Source of the DNA: a virus
Strand: one strand, 5' to 3'
Length of the DNA: 64,000 nucleotides
Virus record (IMG/VR): IMGVR_UViG_3300022200_000023
Location: 1-64,000 of that record
The notes under the pieces were generated by a model. That model saw nothing but the letters and a program-made list of their open reading frames with translations, was not told where the DNA came from and made no database searches. The number at the start of each line of letters is the position of its first letter. Position 1 is the first letter of the stretch. Shown one piece after another: positions 49,854 through 58,463 of the stretch. A program made the position numbers and the translations under genes.

Positions 49854-50534
49854 ATGGCTTTACCGGAGAACGGGATCCTGCACATCAAGGTCTATAAGGC
49901 CGCGACGCGCGGGATCCCGTTCGACCAGTTCTATTTAGTGCCGAAGACCGAGCGGGAACTTTTTAAGCGTGTGTTCCCCGCTTATGTCCGCACACAGTTC
50001 AACGATACTTTGTGGTCGCGCATTTTAGGCGTGGAAGTTAGCTCCGTGGCTAAAACAGACACCACGGGCTACCACCGCAAGGAAACTCTGGACCCGCTGG
50101 CAACGCTGTCTGCACTTTGGCAGACCGAGCAGTGGCCTGAGGTGCATAGTCACTTCGACGTCGCAGTGCCCGTGGTCCTGCAGCACCCCAAAACCGTCCC
50201 CGATGAGCGCAACAACCCAATGAACGGCTCCGCGCGGCTGGGCTACTTAGTAGCCCGAGGGTGGCATCGGTCTAGAGCGGCTTCCCAGAGCCCGAAACTC
50301 GTCAACCGGCTTGACGCCGCCAACACGGTCTTCGTGGCTTACGGAGAAGAAGTGCGTCCGCTTTGTTTAGCGTGTCCTCGGCTACATGACGTACTGGACG
50401 GGCGTTGCTCGCTAGGAGATGACTACTGTCTCCGCACAATAGGCCTTGTGGGTAAGCCCACCTACCTCGCACGCTTGAAGGTCTACAAGGAAAGCGAAGA
50501 TTTGGCGGAAGTTGCTTCCGCCTTCCCTGAATGA
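49854..50534 (+). CDS. Uncharacterised protein upstream of reverse transcriptase
   Basis: 226 residues, starting 2 bases after the previous stop. It begins MALPENGILHIKVYKAATRG and is mixed alpha/beta. A cysteine cluster near residues 168-189 (CLACPRLHDVLDGRC, then Cys6 residues on) may bind zinc or iron-sulfur. Its stop overlaps the reverse transcriptase ATG (ATGA), so the two proteins are probably made in step. Not recognised. Confidence 0.65.
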   Translation: MALPENGILHIKVYKAATRGIPFDQFYLVPKTERELFKRVFPAYVRTQFNDTLWSRILGVEVSSVAKTDTTGYHRKETLDPLATLSALWQTEQWPEVHSHFDVAVPVVLQHPKTVPDERNNPMNGSARLGYLVARGWHRSRAASQSPKLVNRLDAANTVFVAYGEEVRPLCLACPRLHDVLDGRCSLGDDYCLRTIGLVGKPTYLARLKVYKESEDLAEVASAFPE

Positions 50535-51664
50535 CAGCGTACAACCACACGCAGCTAGCCGTCCTAACCATCCCCACCGTACAACACAGCCTGCCTCCAG
50601 TAATGGATGACGTTTCCCTGGCGTACAGCCTCGGCATTCGTCCCAAGACTCTCTGGTGGGCTGTGTTCGGTGGGCGGGAGCTAGCTGGAACAGCTAAATC
50701 GACTTACACAAAGGGCGCCATCCTCAAGCGAGGGAAGGCGGGCTCACGTGGCGCACTTCGCGCCATCCACGTCCCTGACTGGCGCGTCAAGAACATTCAG
50801 AAAGTCCTCTCTGCTGCCTTCGTGAAACCCATCCCTGTGGGAGACCACGTACGCGCGTACGAGCCGGGGGTAAAACCCCTGGACACCGCTGAAGCGATAG
50901 CAGGCAGCAAGATCCTGTGGTCCTTCGACCTAAAAAACTTCTTCGGGTCGATCCGACTACCCTGGATCCGTGAGTACTACGAGAGTCTGGGGTACCCCAG
51001 GCAGGTGGCAAACCTCATTGGGCAGCTGTGCTGCGTCACTGACGTACACCCCTCTGGCAAAGGCAAAGTCAGGTTTTTGCCGCAGGGGACCGTCGTGAGC
51101 CCTGCACTAGCTAACCGAATCGCCGACCATCGCTTAGACCAGAGAATACTGACGTTGGCGCAGGCCAACGGCTGGTCTTACTACCGGTACTCGGACAACG
51201 TTTACATGGGGCACCCAGACCGTCTCAGCCGAGAAGAGGTAGACGCTTTCAAGGGACAGGTATTTACCGCGGTGGGGCAGTCTGGTTGGCGCCACCACAA
51301 ATCCCGAGTAGCCCTGTACTGGAACAGACAATCAGTGCTCGGCGCTGTCGTGAACGAAAAGCCAAACATGCCTTCTGACGAATACAAAGCACTGCGGGCT
51401 GCGGTCTACAACTGTCGCGTACATGGATTCTCGTCCCAAGTAGCCAAAGCTAGGCAGCGCTTCAAATCTTCGATTACCACTGATGAGCAACTCATCTCCC
51501 ACTTGCGAGGACGGTTGGCCTACCTAAAGGCTCTCCTGTCCGAGGACAAGTACAACAAATTGCACGATGATTTCTCCGCAGCCCTTGAGGCGCACCGGAT
51601 TACGGTGCAGCGCAAGTGGCTGGAAGAAGACCTACAAGACGCACGCGATGCTGCCGGAACTTAA
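50531..51664 (+). CDS. Reverse transcriptase (retron/group II-like clade, YSDN active site)
   Basis: 377 residues. Palm motifs: WSFDLKNFFGSIR (catalytic Asp133), FLPQGTVVSPALANRIAD (183-200), YYRYSDNVYM with Tyr220-Ser-Asp222-Asn223, KSRV, and VLGAVVNEKPNM (269-280). The N-terminal RAIHVPDWRVKNIQKVL matches the finger region of retron-like enzymes. The usual YxDD is YSDN, so the second Asp is Asn; polymerases with GDN exist in some RNA viruses, so activity is possible. No retron NAxxH motif is seen. Overlapping genes on both sides leave no room for an adjacent msr-msd RNA. TACGCGCGTA at 50850 lies in it. Confidence 0.88.
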   Translation: MTAYNHTQLAVLTIPTVQHSLPPVMDDVSLAYSLGIRPKTLWWAVFGGRELAGTAKSTYTKGAILKRGKAGSRGALRAIHVPDWRVKNIQKVLSAAFVKPIPVGDHVRAYEPGVKPLDTAEAIAGSKILWSFDLKNFFGSIRLPWIREYYESLGYPRQVANLIGQLCCVTDVHPSGKGKVRFLPQGTVVSPALANRIADHRLDQRILTLAQANGWSYYRYSDNVYMGHPDRLSREEVDAFKGQVFTAVGQSGWRHHKSRVALYWNRQSVLGAVVNEKPNMPSDEYKALRAAVYNCRVHGFSSQVAKARQRFKSSITTDEQLISHLRGRLAYLKALLSEDKYNKLHDDFSAALEAHRITVQRKWLEEDLQDARDAAGT

Positions 51665-53297
51665 GGTTTACAACCTGACGCAGGGGTACGGGGGCAGCGA
51701 CGCCCCCGCGGCTGCCTACCGCGTAGAAGCCGAGCACCTGGACACGCTGCTTGGCTTGCTGCGGGATGCGCACCCACAAGGTTTGTTGGTGGCGTGCGTC
51801 CCTGACCCGGACGGGTATGTGCTGGTCAGCTCCCTTGGGCGGTTACCACTACTTTCCGTGGTCGACCTGGAAGCCGAGCTAAGCGCCGCCAGGGAACACG
51901 TAGACCTTCGAGCTTACTTTCAAGGTCGCGAACTAGCACCTGGGACCGGGGAGCTGACGACCCTGATTCAGGCCTGTAAGGTCCCCGCTAGGTTGCTGGG
52001 GGAGGGGTGCTACACCGTGTGCCCCAAAGCTCCTCCGCACTGTTTGTCCTACCTCAGCGGCCAAGACCGTCTCCCGCAGACGCCTATACCGTACCAGACG
52101 CAAGTAGCGAGCCGTTCCCATGCTCGAGGGCGAGGCGACCACCGAAACCGGTTCCGCAGTAGACCCTACTACTCAGAGCAGCGTAGTACTCAGTACTTCC
52201 CGCTGCTACAGTGGGTGAGCGGAGTAGAGCCCCCGGTCCATAACATCAACACCGACTTTGTGCGCTTTTTACACTCCAAGCTAAGTGAGGACCTGGACGC
52301 CTTGCTGCGGACGAAGTTCTGTGTGAAGACGCCCGAAGTAGCTAGACCGTGGCAAGTTTCGTCCCGCGCTTACTTCCCAGAAGCCGGTCTTAATGATTAC
52401 GGCGGTTTCCGTGGTATCAACCTATCCACTAACCTAGCTGCCGAAGTTCAGAAGCTTCGGTCAGAGCGCGGCCAAAAGGCTGCCGCTGGGCGCAAGATGG
52501 TTGCCGATGAGTGTTCCCGATGCGTCTTTGCAGACGGTCATTGTTCCCAGAGGCCCAAGTACCGCTGCGCCGGCCACGTAAGCCCCGAATATTTTGCTGC
52601 GACTGTGAAGTCAGCCGTAGAGGAATACTACGGGGGCATACCGGACCCTAATGCCGACTGGGTACAGAAGCACTTCAAGCTACAGGAGACCTCAGGTGCC
52701 TGGCGCCCTCCGAACAGTAAAGGAAGGCCTGCTGGCGTCTCGGTGTTCGGCGTGTTTCCTACTGCAGACGCGGCGCTGGGACTCCGCGCGTCCCACCCCT
52801 TAATCAACCACCGCGCAGTCAGAGCGGGGGACTGGCGTCCTCCTGACGGAGCTCCTCCTGGTACCCTGTACGCACGGCTACTGTGGAAGTCTTGGAGACG
52901 AGGCTCGCGCGAGGGGCGGCCCGTGTTCGCCGCTCCGCTAGTAACTCCCGCGGGCAACTTCTTAGCGGACACTCCGTACATGATTTCCGGCCCAGGCGCT
53001 AACCTCCTAGACTACGCACTGAACCGGCCTGACTCGGTAGTCCAAGACCAGATCGCACTTCTAGACACAGAGGAGAAGTGGCTCTCTTACTGGGCCGTAC
53101 TTCTTGTGGCGTGCTTTGGTAGGAGTGGGTGGTACAACTACAAGTCCTTGTTCTCCAGCAGGGTGCAGGCGGGCAACTACAGCAACTGCCCGAGCATCGG
53201 CTCCCGCTGGTATCGCACACAAGCTACGTACCTAGCACTGATGTCTTGGCCTCTAGACTTGTACCCCTCCATGCTAATGCCCCGAGACAACTCGTGA
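51648..53297 (+). CDS. Uncharacterised protein of the reverse transcriptase operon (549 aa)
   Basis: 549 residues from ATG 51648 (MLPELKVYNLTQGYGG), overlapping the reverse transcriptase end by 17 bases. The first 160 residues look like a compact domain. An Arg/Ser/Tyr-rich linker follows (SRSHARGRGDHRNRFRSRP). A cysteine cluster lies near 290-307 (CSRCVFADGHC, then RC). The C-terminal half is rich in Trp, Pro and Tyr. The basic linker and zinc-like cluster would suit RNA or DNA binding. Not recognised in any family I know. Confidence 0.7.
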   Translation: MLPELKVYNLTQGYGGSDAPAAAYRVEAEHLDTLLGLLRDAHPQGLLVACVPDPDGYVLVSSLGRLPLLSVVDLEAELSAAREHVDLRAYFQGRELAPGTGELTTLIQACKVPARLLGEGCYTVCPKAPPHCLSYLSGQDRLPQTPIPYQTQVASRSHARGRGDHRNRFRSRPYYSEQRSTQYFPLLQWVSGVEPPVHNINTDFVRFLHSKLSEDLDALLRTKFCVKTPEVARPWQVSSRAYFPEAGLNDYGGFRGINLSTNLAAEVQKLRSERGQKAAAGRKMVADECSRCVFADGHCSQRPKYRCAGHVSPEYFAATVKSAVEEYYGGIPDPNADWVQKHFKLQETSGAWRPPNSKGRPAGVSVFGVFPTADAALGLRASHPLINHRAVRAGDWRPPDGAPPGTLYARLLWKSWRRGSREGRPVFAAPLVTPAGNFLADTPYMISGPGANLLDYALNRPDSVVQDQIALLDTEEKWLSYWAVLLVACFGRSGWYNYKSLFSSRVQAGNYSNCPSIGSRWYRTQATYLALMSWPLDLYPSMLMPRDNS

Positions 53298-53725
53298 ACA
53301 TTACTGGCGCCGACCTGAAGAAGCTCATACCTGATGAGCTGCGCGCACAGGTCGACAAAATCTCGTTCCCTTCACAGTCCGGGGGGACCGAACCTTACGC
53401 AGTGGTCACGTTGGACACGGAGTTCGGGCAGCTAGACGTAGTGGTCTATCGCAAGGAGATGGCTAGGTTCATGGGGCGAAACTCCGCCCCGACCGCCCGA
53501 GGAGACTCGGCGTCCCCGGGCAGTACCCTAGACACAACCACCGCGCAGACCAAGGACTACTATGTGGGCAAGACTCGCAAGACTAGCGCGGGCCTCACTG
53601 AGACCTTAGTAGGGTTCACGGCGGGGTCTTCCCAGAAGGAGAAGCCTGCCAATGTTGGCCGAAGAGTCCGCCATCCCGAGACGGACCGCCTAGTCTGGCC
53701 TATCTGGAAACTGGGGAATGGCTGA
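53294..53725 (+). CDS. Small protein of the reverse transcriptase operon
   Basis: 143 residues, GTG start overlapping the preceding TGA (GTGA), beginning MNITGADLKKLIPDELRAQV. The N-terminal 70 residues look like a small alpha/beta domain (YAVVTLDTEFGQLDVVVYRK), the rest is a polar Thr/Ser/Gly-rich linker and a basic end. Its stop overlaps the next gene start by 8 bases. Function unknown. Confidence 0.65.
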   Translation: MNITGADLKKLIPDELRAQVDKISFPSQSGGTEPYAVVTLDTEFGQLDVVVYRKEMARFMGRNSAPTARGDSASPGSTLDTTTAQTKDYYVGKTRKTSAGLTETLVGFTAGSSQKEKPANVGRRVRHPETDRLVWPIWKLGNG

Positions 53726-55088
53726 GATGAACTACTTCCAGCTAGGACCGGAGTACGAGCCCACGAAGGCCTACTTCGTGTCCTCGGCTGGAAAGGTAAC
53801 CGACGTAAGTCGAGAGATGCAGATTGCTCGTAGCATGAGCCCATTTCTTGGCTTCCCTGCAGGGGGTAGTCTGCTGTTGCTGGCCACAGCCAAATTTAGT
53901 AACTGGGGCCAGCGTCTGGAGAAGCGGGTCTACGTAGCGTCAGGAGAGGATACCGCTCCTGAAGAGCTAGTCCGCGCATTCTATGCAGCTAAGATTGGCC
54001 ACCCGCTGCTGCTAATAACCACAGCCGCACAGCGTCTTCTGGACACTAACTACGTGACCACTATCCGGTGTGTCACGTCTATCCCTGGGACCCTGGCGGA
54101 CACCTGTCCCAAAACAGCAGTTTTGGCTGGGCTAGCCCAGAACACCAAGACAGGTCTTCACCTTAGCGTCTACAGTGCTACTAGCCGCAGCCTAGCCCCC
54201 CTTTTTGACAAAACCGCGTACATTAGAGAGAAACTGCTTTCGCAGTTTACTGCTCTGGCGGTAGGGGACACTGCCCTCTCCGACAACCGAACGCGGGCTT
54301 TGACCGCAGGAGTCACAAAGCGGAATACTAAGCTTCCGCTGGACCGCGTAGCCTTACTAGGAGAGTGGTACCGAGAAGACTTCCACGCGCTGAAACACGG
54401 CTTATGCCTAGCGTCCCAGTGTAAGCCTTACGCGCCGGAAATAGCAGGCAATGACGCCCTCATCCAAAGCGCGGCAGAAGCCTTGCCCGCGCAGTGGTCC
54501 CGCTTGACGCAGTACAAAGCCTTGCAGAAAGCAGGAGAAGCCGCGGTACGAGAACGCAGCCACTGCGTAGGGGGCCACCGAGCCGGTCTGGACACTAAGG
54601 GTCGCTGGAATCTGTATCGCCTATTGTCTTACGACGACTACAGCCGGTGGTTGAACCCGGTGCTGGCGACGGCACAGGCCGTCCTGGCCTACAACACGAC
54701 TGCATGCCCGCTAAGAACGTGGGCTAAGTACGTGGAAAGCCTGTCAACTTCGCCACCGGCTAAGGAAGACCTAGTGGCGCTACTGCACTACAGCGTTCGG
54801 GAACTGGGTGCACGGAGTTACTGTTACGGTGCAGAGACCGCCGGCCCCGTACCGGAGAGTGTCCTCGACGGACTGCTGTCCCGAGAGAACGCAACTCGCG
54901 GGTGGTCAATACTAGACCTGTACGGCTTGTTTAAGGCCTTGCCGAGGCTCCCCAGGTCAGAAGCTCTCCTAACCTACGTAGAGGCGCTGTTTTCTAGATT
55001 CTACAGTGACGCTATAGACGCTCCGGAGCGCCAAACCGCGGAGGACACAGCCATGCTAGTAGAAATAGGTGCCCAGTTAGGGTTCTAG
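53718..55088 (+). CDS. Uncharacterised protein closing the reverse transcriptase operon
   Basis: 456 residues, ATG 53718 (MAEMNYFQLGPEYEP), with a second ATG at 53727. A mixed domain of about 280 residues is followed by RERSHCVGGHRAGLDTKGRW, where HCVGGH faintly recalls the H-C-V-G motif of PcfJ-like plasmid/phage proteins, and then by a helical C-terminal region. The likeness is short and may be chance. The gene ends the operon just before a strong terminator. Confidence 0.65.
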   Translation: MAEMNYFQLGPEYEPTKAYFVSSAGKVTDVSREMQIARSMSPFLGFPAGGSLLLLATAKFSNWGQRLEKRVYVASGEDTAPEELVRAFYAAKIGHPLLLITTAAQRLLDTNYVTTIRCVTSIPGTLADTCPKTAVLAGLAQNTKTGLHLSVYSATSRSLAPLFDKTAYIREKLLSQFTALAVGDTALSDNRTRALTAGVTKRNTKLPLDRVALLGEWYREDFHALKHGLCLASQCKPYAPEIAGNDALIQSAAEALPAQWSRLTQYKALQKAGEAAVRERSHCVGGHRAGLDTKGRWNLYRLLSYDDYSRWLNPVLATAQAVLAYNTTACPLRTWAKYVESLSTSPPAKEDLVALLHYSVRELGARSYCYGAETAGPVPESVLDGLLSRENATRGWSILDLYGLFKALPRLPRSEALLTYVEALFSRFYSDAIDAPERQTAEDTAMLVEIGAQLGF

Positions 55089-55089
55089 C

Positions 55090-55124
55090 AAAGAAGCGCT
55101 TTCCGGCTTGGGGAGCGCTTCTTT
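55090..55124. terminator. Bidirectional rho-independent terminator
   Basis: AAAGAAGCGCT at 55090-55100 pairs with AGCGCTTCTTT at 55114-55124, an 11-bp perfect stem with T-rich tail on the plus strand (TTTTTAG) and T's on the minus strand from the A-rich left arm. It separates the converging reverse transcriptase operon and the appendage operon. Confidence 0.9.
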
Positions 55125-55131
55125 TTAGCTG

Positions 55132-56379
55132 TCACTGCAAGCTAGTTAAGTCGATGTCGGGGCAGACCACCAGCAGCTCAGCGGCAGCAGCGTTTTCAGA
55201 GCTTTGCGCGCTTGTGACGTCCGCCTGCGCAGACTCGAGCTCGCTGAGAGCAGAGTTTTCAGCGGTAATCTTAGTATTAAGATCAGTGTTGCTCGTAGCA
55301 CATTGGGTCGTAGCGTAACTAAGATGCTCCGCGATCTTGGCTGCCAGGCCCGACGAGCTCTGGTACGAGTTTAGCGCTGCTTGTGCTTTGTTCGCTGCCG
55401 CCGCTGCTGCGCCGTAGTCGTTAGTGGGTAGGATGTCTGTGAAAAGCCGGATCTCGAAAGAGTCAGCCCCTGCTGCTGGCGTGAAACTGAATGCCGGAGA
55501 TACCGTAGCGTTAGTAGCGCCTACTGCGATAATAGCCCGGACCTCCTTATGCCCGTCAGTAGCATCCGTGAGGGCCAGAATTCCGCCAATGTACGCACCC
55601 TCCAGGGCGACGCCCAGCTTCACCACCGTAGCAGTGCTACCCGCCTGAGCTGTGCCTGTGAGCCCATTCACCGCCCTAGTGGCCCTCTCAAATTGGTCCG
55701 CTGCAGCGTTCAACGCCGTAATAGCGTTTTGTAGCGCGATGGCTGGATTAAGGGCCGGAGCAGTATTAGCCACGTCAACCAGCCCGTTGAGCTCAGTGAG
55801 ACGGGTCTTGTAGCCGCAGTGGATGTCACGCTTGTCACGACTAACGGTCGTATTGCCCTGCGCAGTATTGTACGCCGTCTGCTTAGTGGCCTGAGTGAAC
55901 TCAGCGTCCACTCGGGCTTCGTACGCGTCGGAGTAAGCGGTTTTGTAGCCGTCCTTAACTGCAGCGCCCGCAGAGTTAGTCGGCAGCTGCGTAGTCTCAG
56001 CTGCCGTAATGAACTGCGTCCGCGACGTCTGCCAGGTGGTGACCAGGCTGTCCACTCGGTCAGTGACAACAGGGATGGCCGCGATAGCCGTGTCTAAATC
56101 GTCGAACGTTAGTGTGACTTTGGCTACCCGGTACTCGGTGTGCCCTAGGGCCACTGCGGTAGACCGAATGTCCTGCACCAGGTCCATGTCTGCGATAGTA
56201 GCTACGCGCGTAAAAACGTCGTCCGGCGCCGTAGCTCCTAGCGTCACCACAAATACATGCGGAGACATCGGAGGAGTGGATGGAGACGAGCCCGACGTGG
56301 CTACGATCTCAATGTGATACTTAGCGATGCCTCCGCTATAGGTAGCGTATCTCCGCTGCTTAACGCTTAGCTCAGACAT
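55132..56379 (-). CDS. Coiled-coil appendage-type protein
   Basis: 415 residues, beginning MSELSVKQRRYATYSGGIAK. The first 80 residues are beta-like (YHIEIVATSG, then FVVTLGATAPDDVFTRV). The rest is long Ala/Thr/Asp-rich heptad sequence with a beta-rich insert near 270-320 (GTAQAGSTATVVKLGVALEG). It ends with helical sequence (LSELESAQADVTSAQSSENA). The make-up fits a tail fibre or appendage protein. TACGCGCGTA at 56203 encodes Thr-Arg-Val. Last gene of a three-gene minus operon, overlapping its neighbour. Confidence 0.58.
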   Translation of the reverse strand: MSELSVKQRRYATYSGGIAKYHIEIVATSGSSPSTPPMSPHVFVVTLGATAPDDVFTRVATIADMDLVQDIRSTAVALGHTEYRVAKVTLTFDDLDTAIAAIPVVTDRVDSLVTTWQTSRTQFITAAETTQLPTNSAGAAVKDGYKTAYSDAYEARVDAEFTQATKQTAYNTAQGNTTVSRDKRDIHCGYKTRLTELNGLVDVANTAPALNPAIALQNAITALNAAADQFERATRAVNGLTGTAQAGSTATVVKLGVALEGAYIGGILALTDATDGHKEVRAIIAVGATNATVSPAFSFTPAAGADSFEIRLFTDILPTNDYGAAAAAANKAQAALNSYQSSSGLAAKIAEHLSYATTQCATSNTDLNTKITAENSALSELESAQADVTSAQSSENAAAAELLVVCPDIDLTSLQ

Positions 56380-57124
56380 TCAAGACCTCAGAGGCAGTAG
56401 GCGCAGTCGGCGCCTTTACGGTAACCACAATATCTGCTGTATCGGAGACGCTATCGGTGACTCGCACGGTTACTGTCTCTACCACGTCTACCCCACCGGC
56501 AACAAACACCCCAGTACTGGTAACCAGGCTACTGTTAGTAGTGCCGTCCGACACAAGACTGTACACATACTCCCGAACACCGCCAGAGGCCTCAAAGTGT
56601 AGTTGGTCCCCAGGGTATACGGAGTACGCCACGCTGCTGTCTCTGTAAGGCACCGCGCCAATCACGCCCAAAGTAAGGGGGCCGAAGGTGCCGCTGGTAC
56701 TGGACGAATCCACGCCTAGCAGTGCCTTGACGCCTCCTCTGGCGGCCTGGTACGCGTTGTTAGCCGCGTCCCACTTAGTGTAAGTCTGGCTGATGCTGTT
56801 AGTTCTGTAGGCGTGGTACCCAAAGGCGTACGTACCGTTGGTAGCTTCGTCTGGGTCGTATACGTCTGCTTCGGAGGGGTCGATTACCCCGAGCCCGGAC
56901 AGATCAACGTGGTTGGCCACTCTGCGGTACTGAGGAGAGCTCCACGTCCACGCACGGTACCCTGTCTGCGGAGCTTCGTCCGGGGCGGGATCTACCGTCT
57001 TGGCCCTAACTACAACGAGTATACTGTCCGAAACCTCGGAAGGCCCGGAGGTAGCTAACGTCAGCGTCCACAGAGAAGACGGGGCATCATACGTCAGCCC
57101 GGCCGTGAGGGTTAAGCTAGGCAC
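56372..57124 (-). CDS. Beta-rich protein with Ig/cadherin-like domains
   Basis: 250 residues, GTG start overlapping the upstream stop (TAGTG). Two beta-domain regions are visible: MPSLTLTAGLTYDAPSSLWT with STILVVVRAKTVDP-like strands, and a C-terminal half (YPGDQLHFEASGG, then TVTVRVTDSVSDTADIVVTV) with the look of a bacterial Ig-like or cadherin-like domain. Such domains are common on phage surfaces and may bind host glycans. Structural appendage protein is the likely role. Confidence 0.58.
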   Translation of the reverse strand: MPSLTLTAGLTYDAPSSLWTLTLATSGPSEVSDSILVVVRAKTVDPAPDEAPQTGYRAWTWSSPQYRRVANHVDLSGLGVIDPSEADVYDPDEATNGTYAFGYHAYRTNSISQTYTKWDAANNAYQAARGGVKALLGVDSSSTSGTFGPLTLGVIGAVPYRDSSVAYSVYPGDQLHFEASGGVREYVYSLVSDGTTNSSLVTSTGVFVAGGVDVVETVTVRVTDSVSDTADIVVTVKAPTAPTASEVLNV

Positions 57125-57489
57125 TACGCGGACTCTAGCTCATTAACCGCTACACCCACAAACGCAGCTACCTCTTCGTACGCGTCCAACACAGCTTGTA
57201 CGCGCGTAACGAAGTCGCCTTTGGCAGCAGCCCCCGATGCAGCGGTATCATAGACTATTGTGGCGGTGGCCTTCCGGTAGTGGCTGTAGTTCGTATCCCG
57301 TACAGCCGGGTACGCAACAATCTCGTACGGGGAGGCTACGCCCACGTAAGCGTCTTTGTCCTCTGTCACTCCTCGGCTAAACATAAGCAATTCGTCGGGG
57401 ATACCGTCTCCATCGCTGACCGTAGCTACAATTTGGGATTGACCCTCTCCCAGTATGGTACAGTTCAGCGTCAGAGTTAATGTAGCCAC
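57124..57489 (-). CDS. Small beta-rich appendage-type protein
   Basis: 121 residues, GTG start inside the 10-bp palindrome CCACGCGTGG (57487-57496). It begins MATLTLTLNCTILGEGQSQI, similar in style to its neighbour's start, and looks like a single beta domain followed by a helix (GDFVTRVQAVLDAYEEVAAF). TACGCGCGTA at 57199 gives its Thr-Arg-Val. Divergent from the RuvC-like gene. Function unknown. Confidence 0.58.
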   Translation of the reverse strand: MATLTLTLNCTILGEGQSQIVATVSDGDGIPDELLMFSRGVTEDKDAYVGVASPYEIVAYPAVRDTNYSHYRKATATIVYDTAASGAAAKGDFVTRVQAVLDAYEEVAAFVGVAVNELESA

Positions 57490-57502
57490 GCGTGGTCTCC
57501 AA

Positions 57503-58024
57503 ATGCATACTTACCTGGGGATAGACCCCAGCCTAACGTCCACAGGAATAGTACTCCTATCTTCCAACACCCGGCCAACAGAAATCGCGTTATGCCCTAC
57601 CACCCGGAAATACAGGCTGAGCTGGTTCTATAGCGAGGTGGAGAAGCTTTTGTGGGGTCGTCGCGTGACTTATGCCGCCATAGAAGGCCCTTCGTACGGG
57701 AGCGTCGGCAGGGGCTCTGACCTGGATCAGCTGCGGGGGGCGCTGCGCCTTCTTCTAGAGCTGCGCAACATCCCCTATGTTATCCCTGCCCCCAAGGAAG
57801 TTAAGAAATTCGGAGCAGGCCTGGGTGGCGCTACCAAGCCCCAAATGGTGCGGGCGGCCAACGCTGACGGCTGCGCCTCCGACTTAGACGACATCTGCGA
57901 TGCCTGGCACCTGGCCCGACTTGCTGAAGGCGTATACTTAGGTCGAAGCCCAAAGCCTACCCGCGCCTCTGCGCAAGTAGTTCACAACCTAATCACTAGG
58001 GTGGCAGAGCATGCCTCTCTCTAA
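57503..58024 (+). CDS. RuvC-like Holliday junction resolvase
   Basis: 173 residues from ATG 57503 (MHTYLGIDPSLTSTG). RNase H-fold resolvase motifs: YLGIDPSLTSTGIVLL with the first Asp, VTYAAIEGPSYGSVG with the Glu, and DDICDAWHLARLAE with the final Asp pair. RuvC-type enzymes cut four-way DNA junctions; phages use them to debranch DNA before packaging. It overlaps the next gene by 14 bases. Confidence 0.85.
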   Translation: MHTYLGIDPSLTSTGIVLLSSNTRPTEIALCPTTRKYRLSWFYSEVEKLLWGRRVTYAAIEGPSYGSVGRGSDLDQLRGALRLLLELRNIPYVIPAPKEVKKFGAGLGGATKPQMVRAANADGCASDLDDICDAWHLARLAEGVYLGRSPKPTRASAQVVHNLITRVAEHASL

Positions 58025-58463
58025 CGCCACCCTTCTTCAAGAGCTAGTTGACTTAGGGGAACACGCTACTCAACCCGGAGCGGCCCGAGCTTGGGGCGCT
58101 GCTTACGCTGCTTACGCCCAGCAATCTACCGCGCTCTCTCCTACACCGGGAATAGCCTTAGCTACTGCGACAAGTGTGATTGTCCCGGCCTTAGCTGGGC
58201 TCCCCTCCGCCGGTAGCAGTTTCTACTCAACACTAGCTGCCGCATTGATGGCTTTCTGGACGACAGCAATCCCTTCAGGTACTCCGGGTGCGGGGGCAGT
58301 GCTTGTGCCCCCCGGGCTAGCTGAGCTTCTCGAGCCGCCGTCGCGGTCTGCATTAGCAGCTCGAGACCGCGTCTCTGCCCTGACTCCTATTGCTAATACG
58401 CTGCACACCTGGGCACTGACGATATCCTACACCGTAGGGCAGAGCAGCGTGCCTCTTACCTAG
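58011..58463 (+). CDS. Uncharacterised small protein
   Basis: 150 residues, overlapping the RuvC-like gene by 14 bases. It begins MPLSNATLLQELVDLGEHAT and has mixed hydrophobic segments rich in Ala, Thr, Pro and Leu (LALATATSVIVPALAGLPSA; then STLAAALMAFWTTAIPSG) without strong charge. It could be structural or membrane-associated. Its end overlaps the converging minus-strand gene by 8 bases. Not recognised. Confidence 0.6.
   Translation: MPLSNATLLQELVDLGEHATQPGAARAWGAAYAAYAQQSTALSPTPGIALATATSVIVPALAGLPSAGSSFYSTLAAALMAFWTTAIPSGTPGAGAVLVPPGLAELLEPPSRSALAARDRVSALTPIANTLHTWALTISYTVGQSSVPLT

Noticed and set aside
50400-51700. Retron (msr-msd RNA next to the reverse transcriptase)
   Set aside because: The genes on both sides overlap the RT gene, leaving no room for a noncoding RNA, and the retron NAxxH motif is absent.
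48427-58000. Diversity-generating retroelement
   Set aside because: I could not see a template/variable repeat pair with adenine-specific differences, nor an Avd-like gene. A computed search for near-repeats outside this window could change this.
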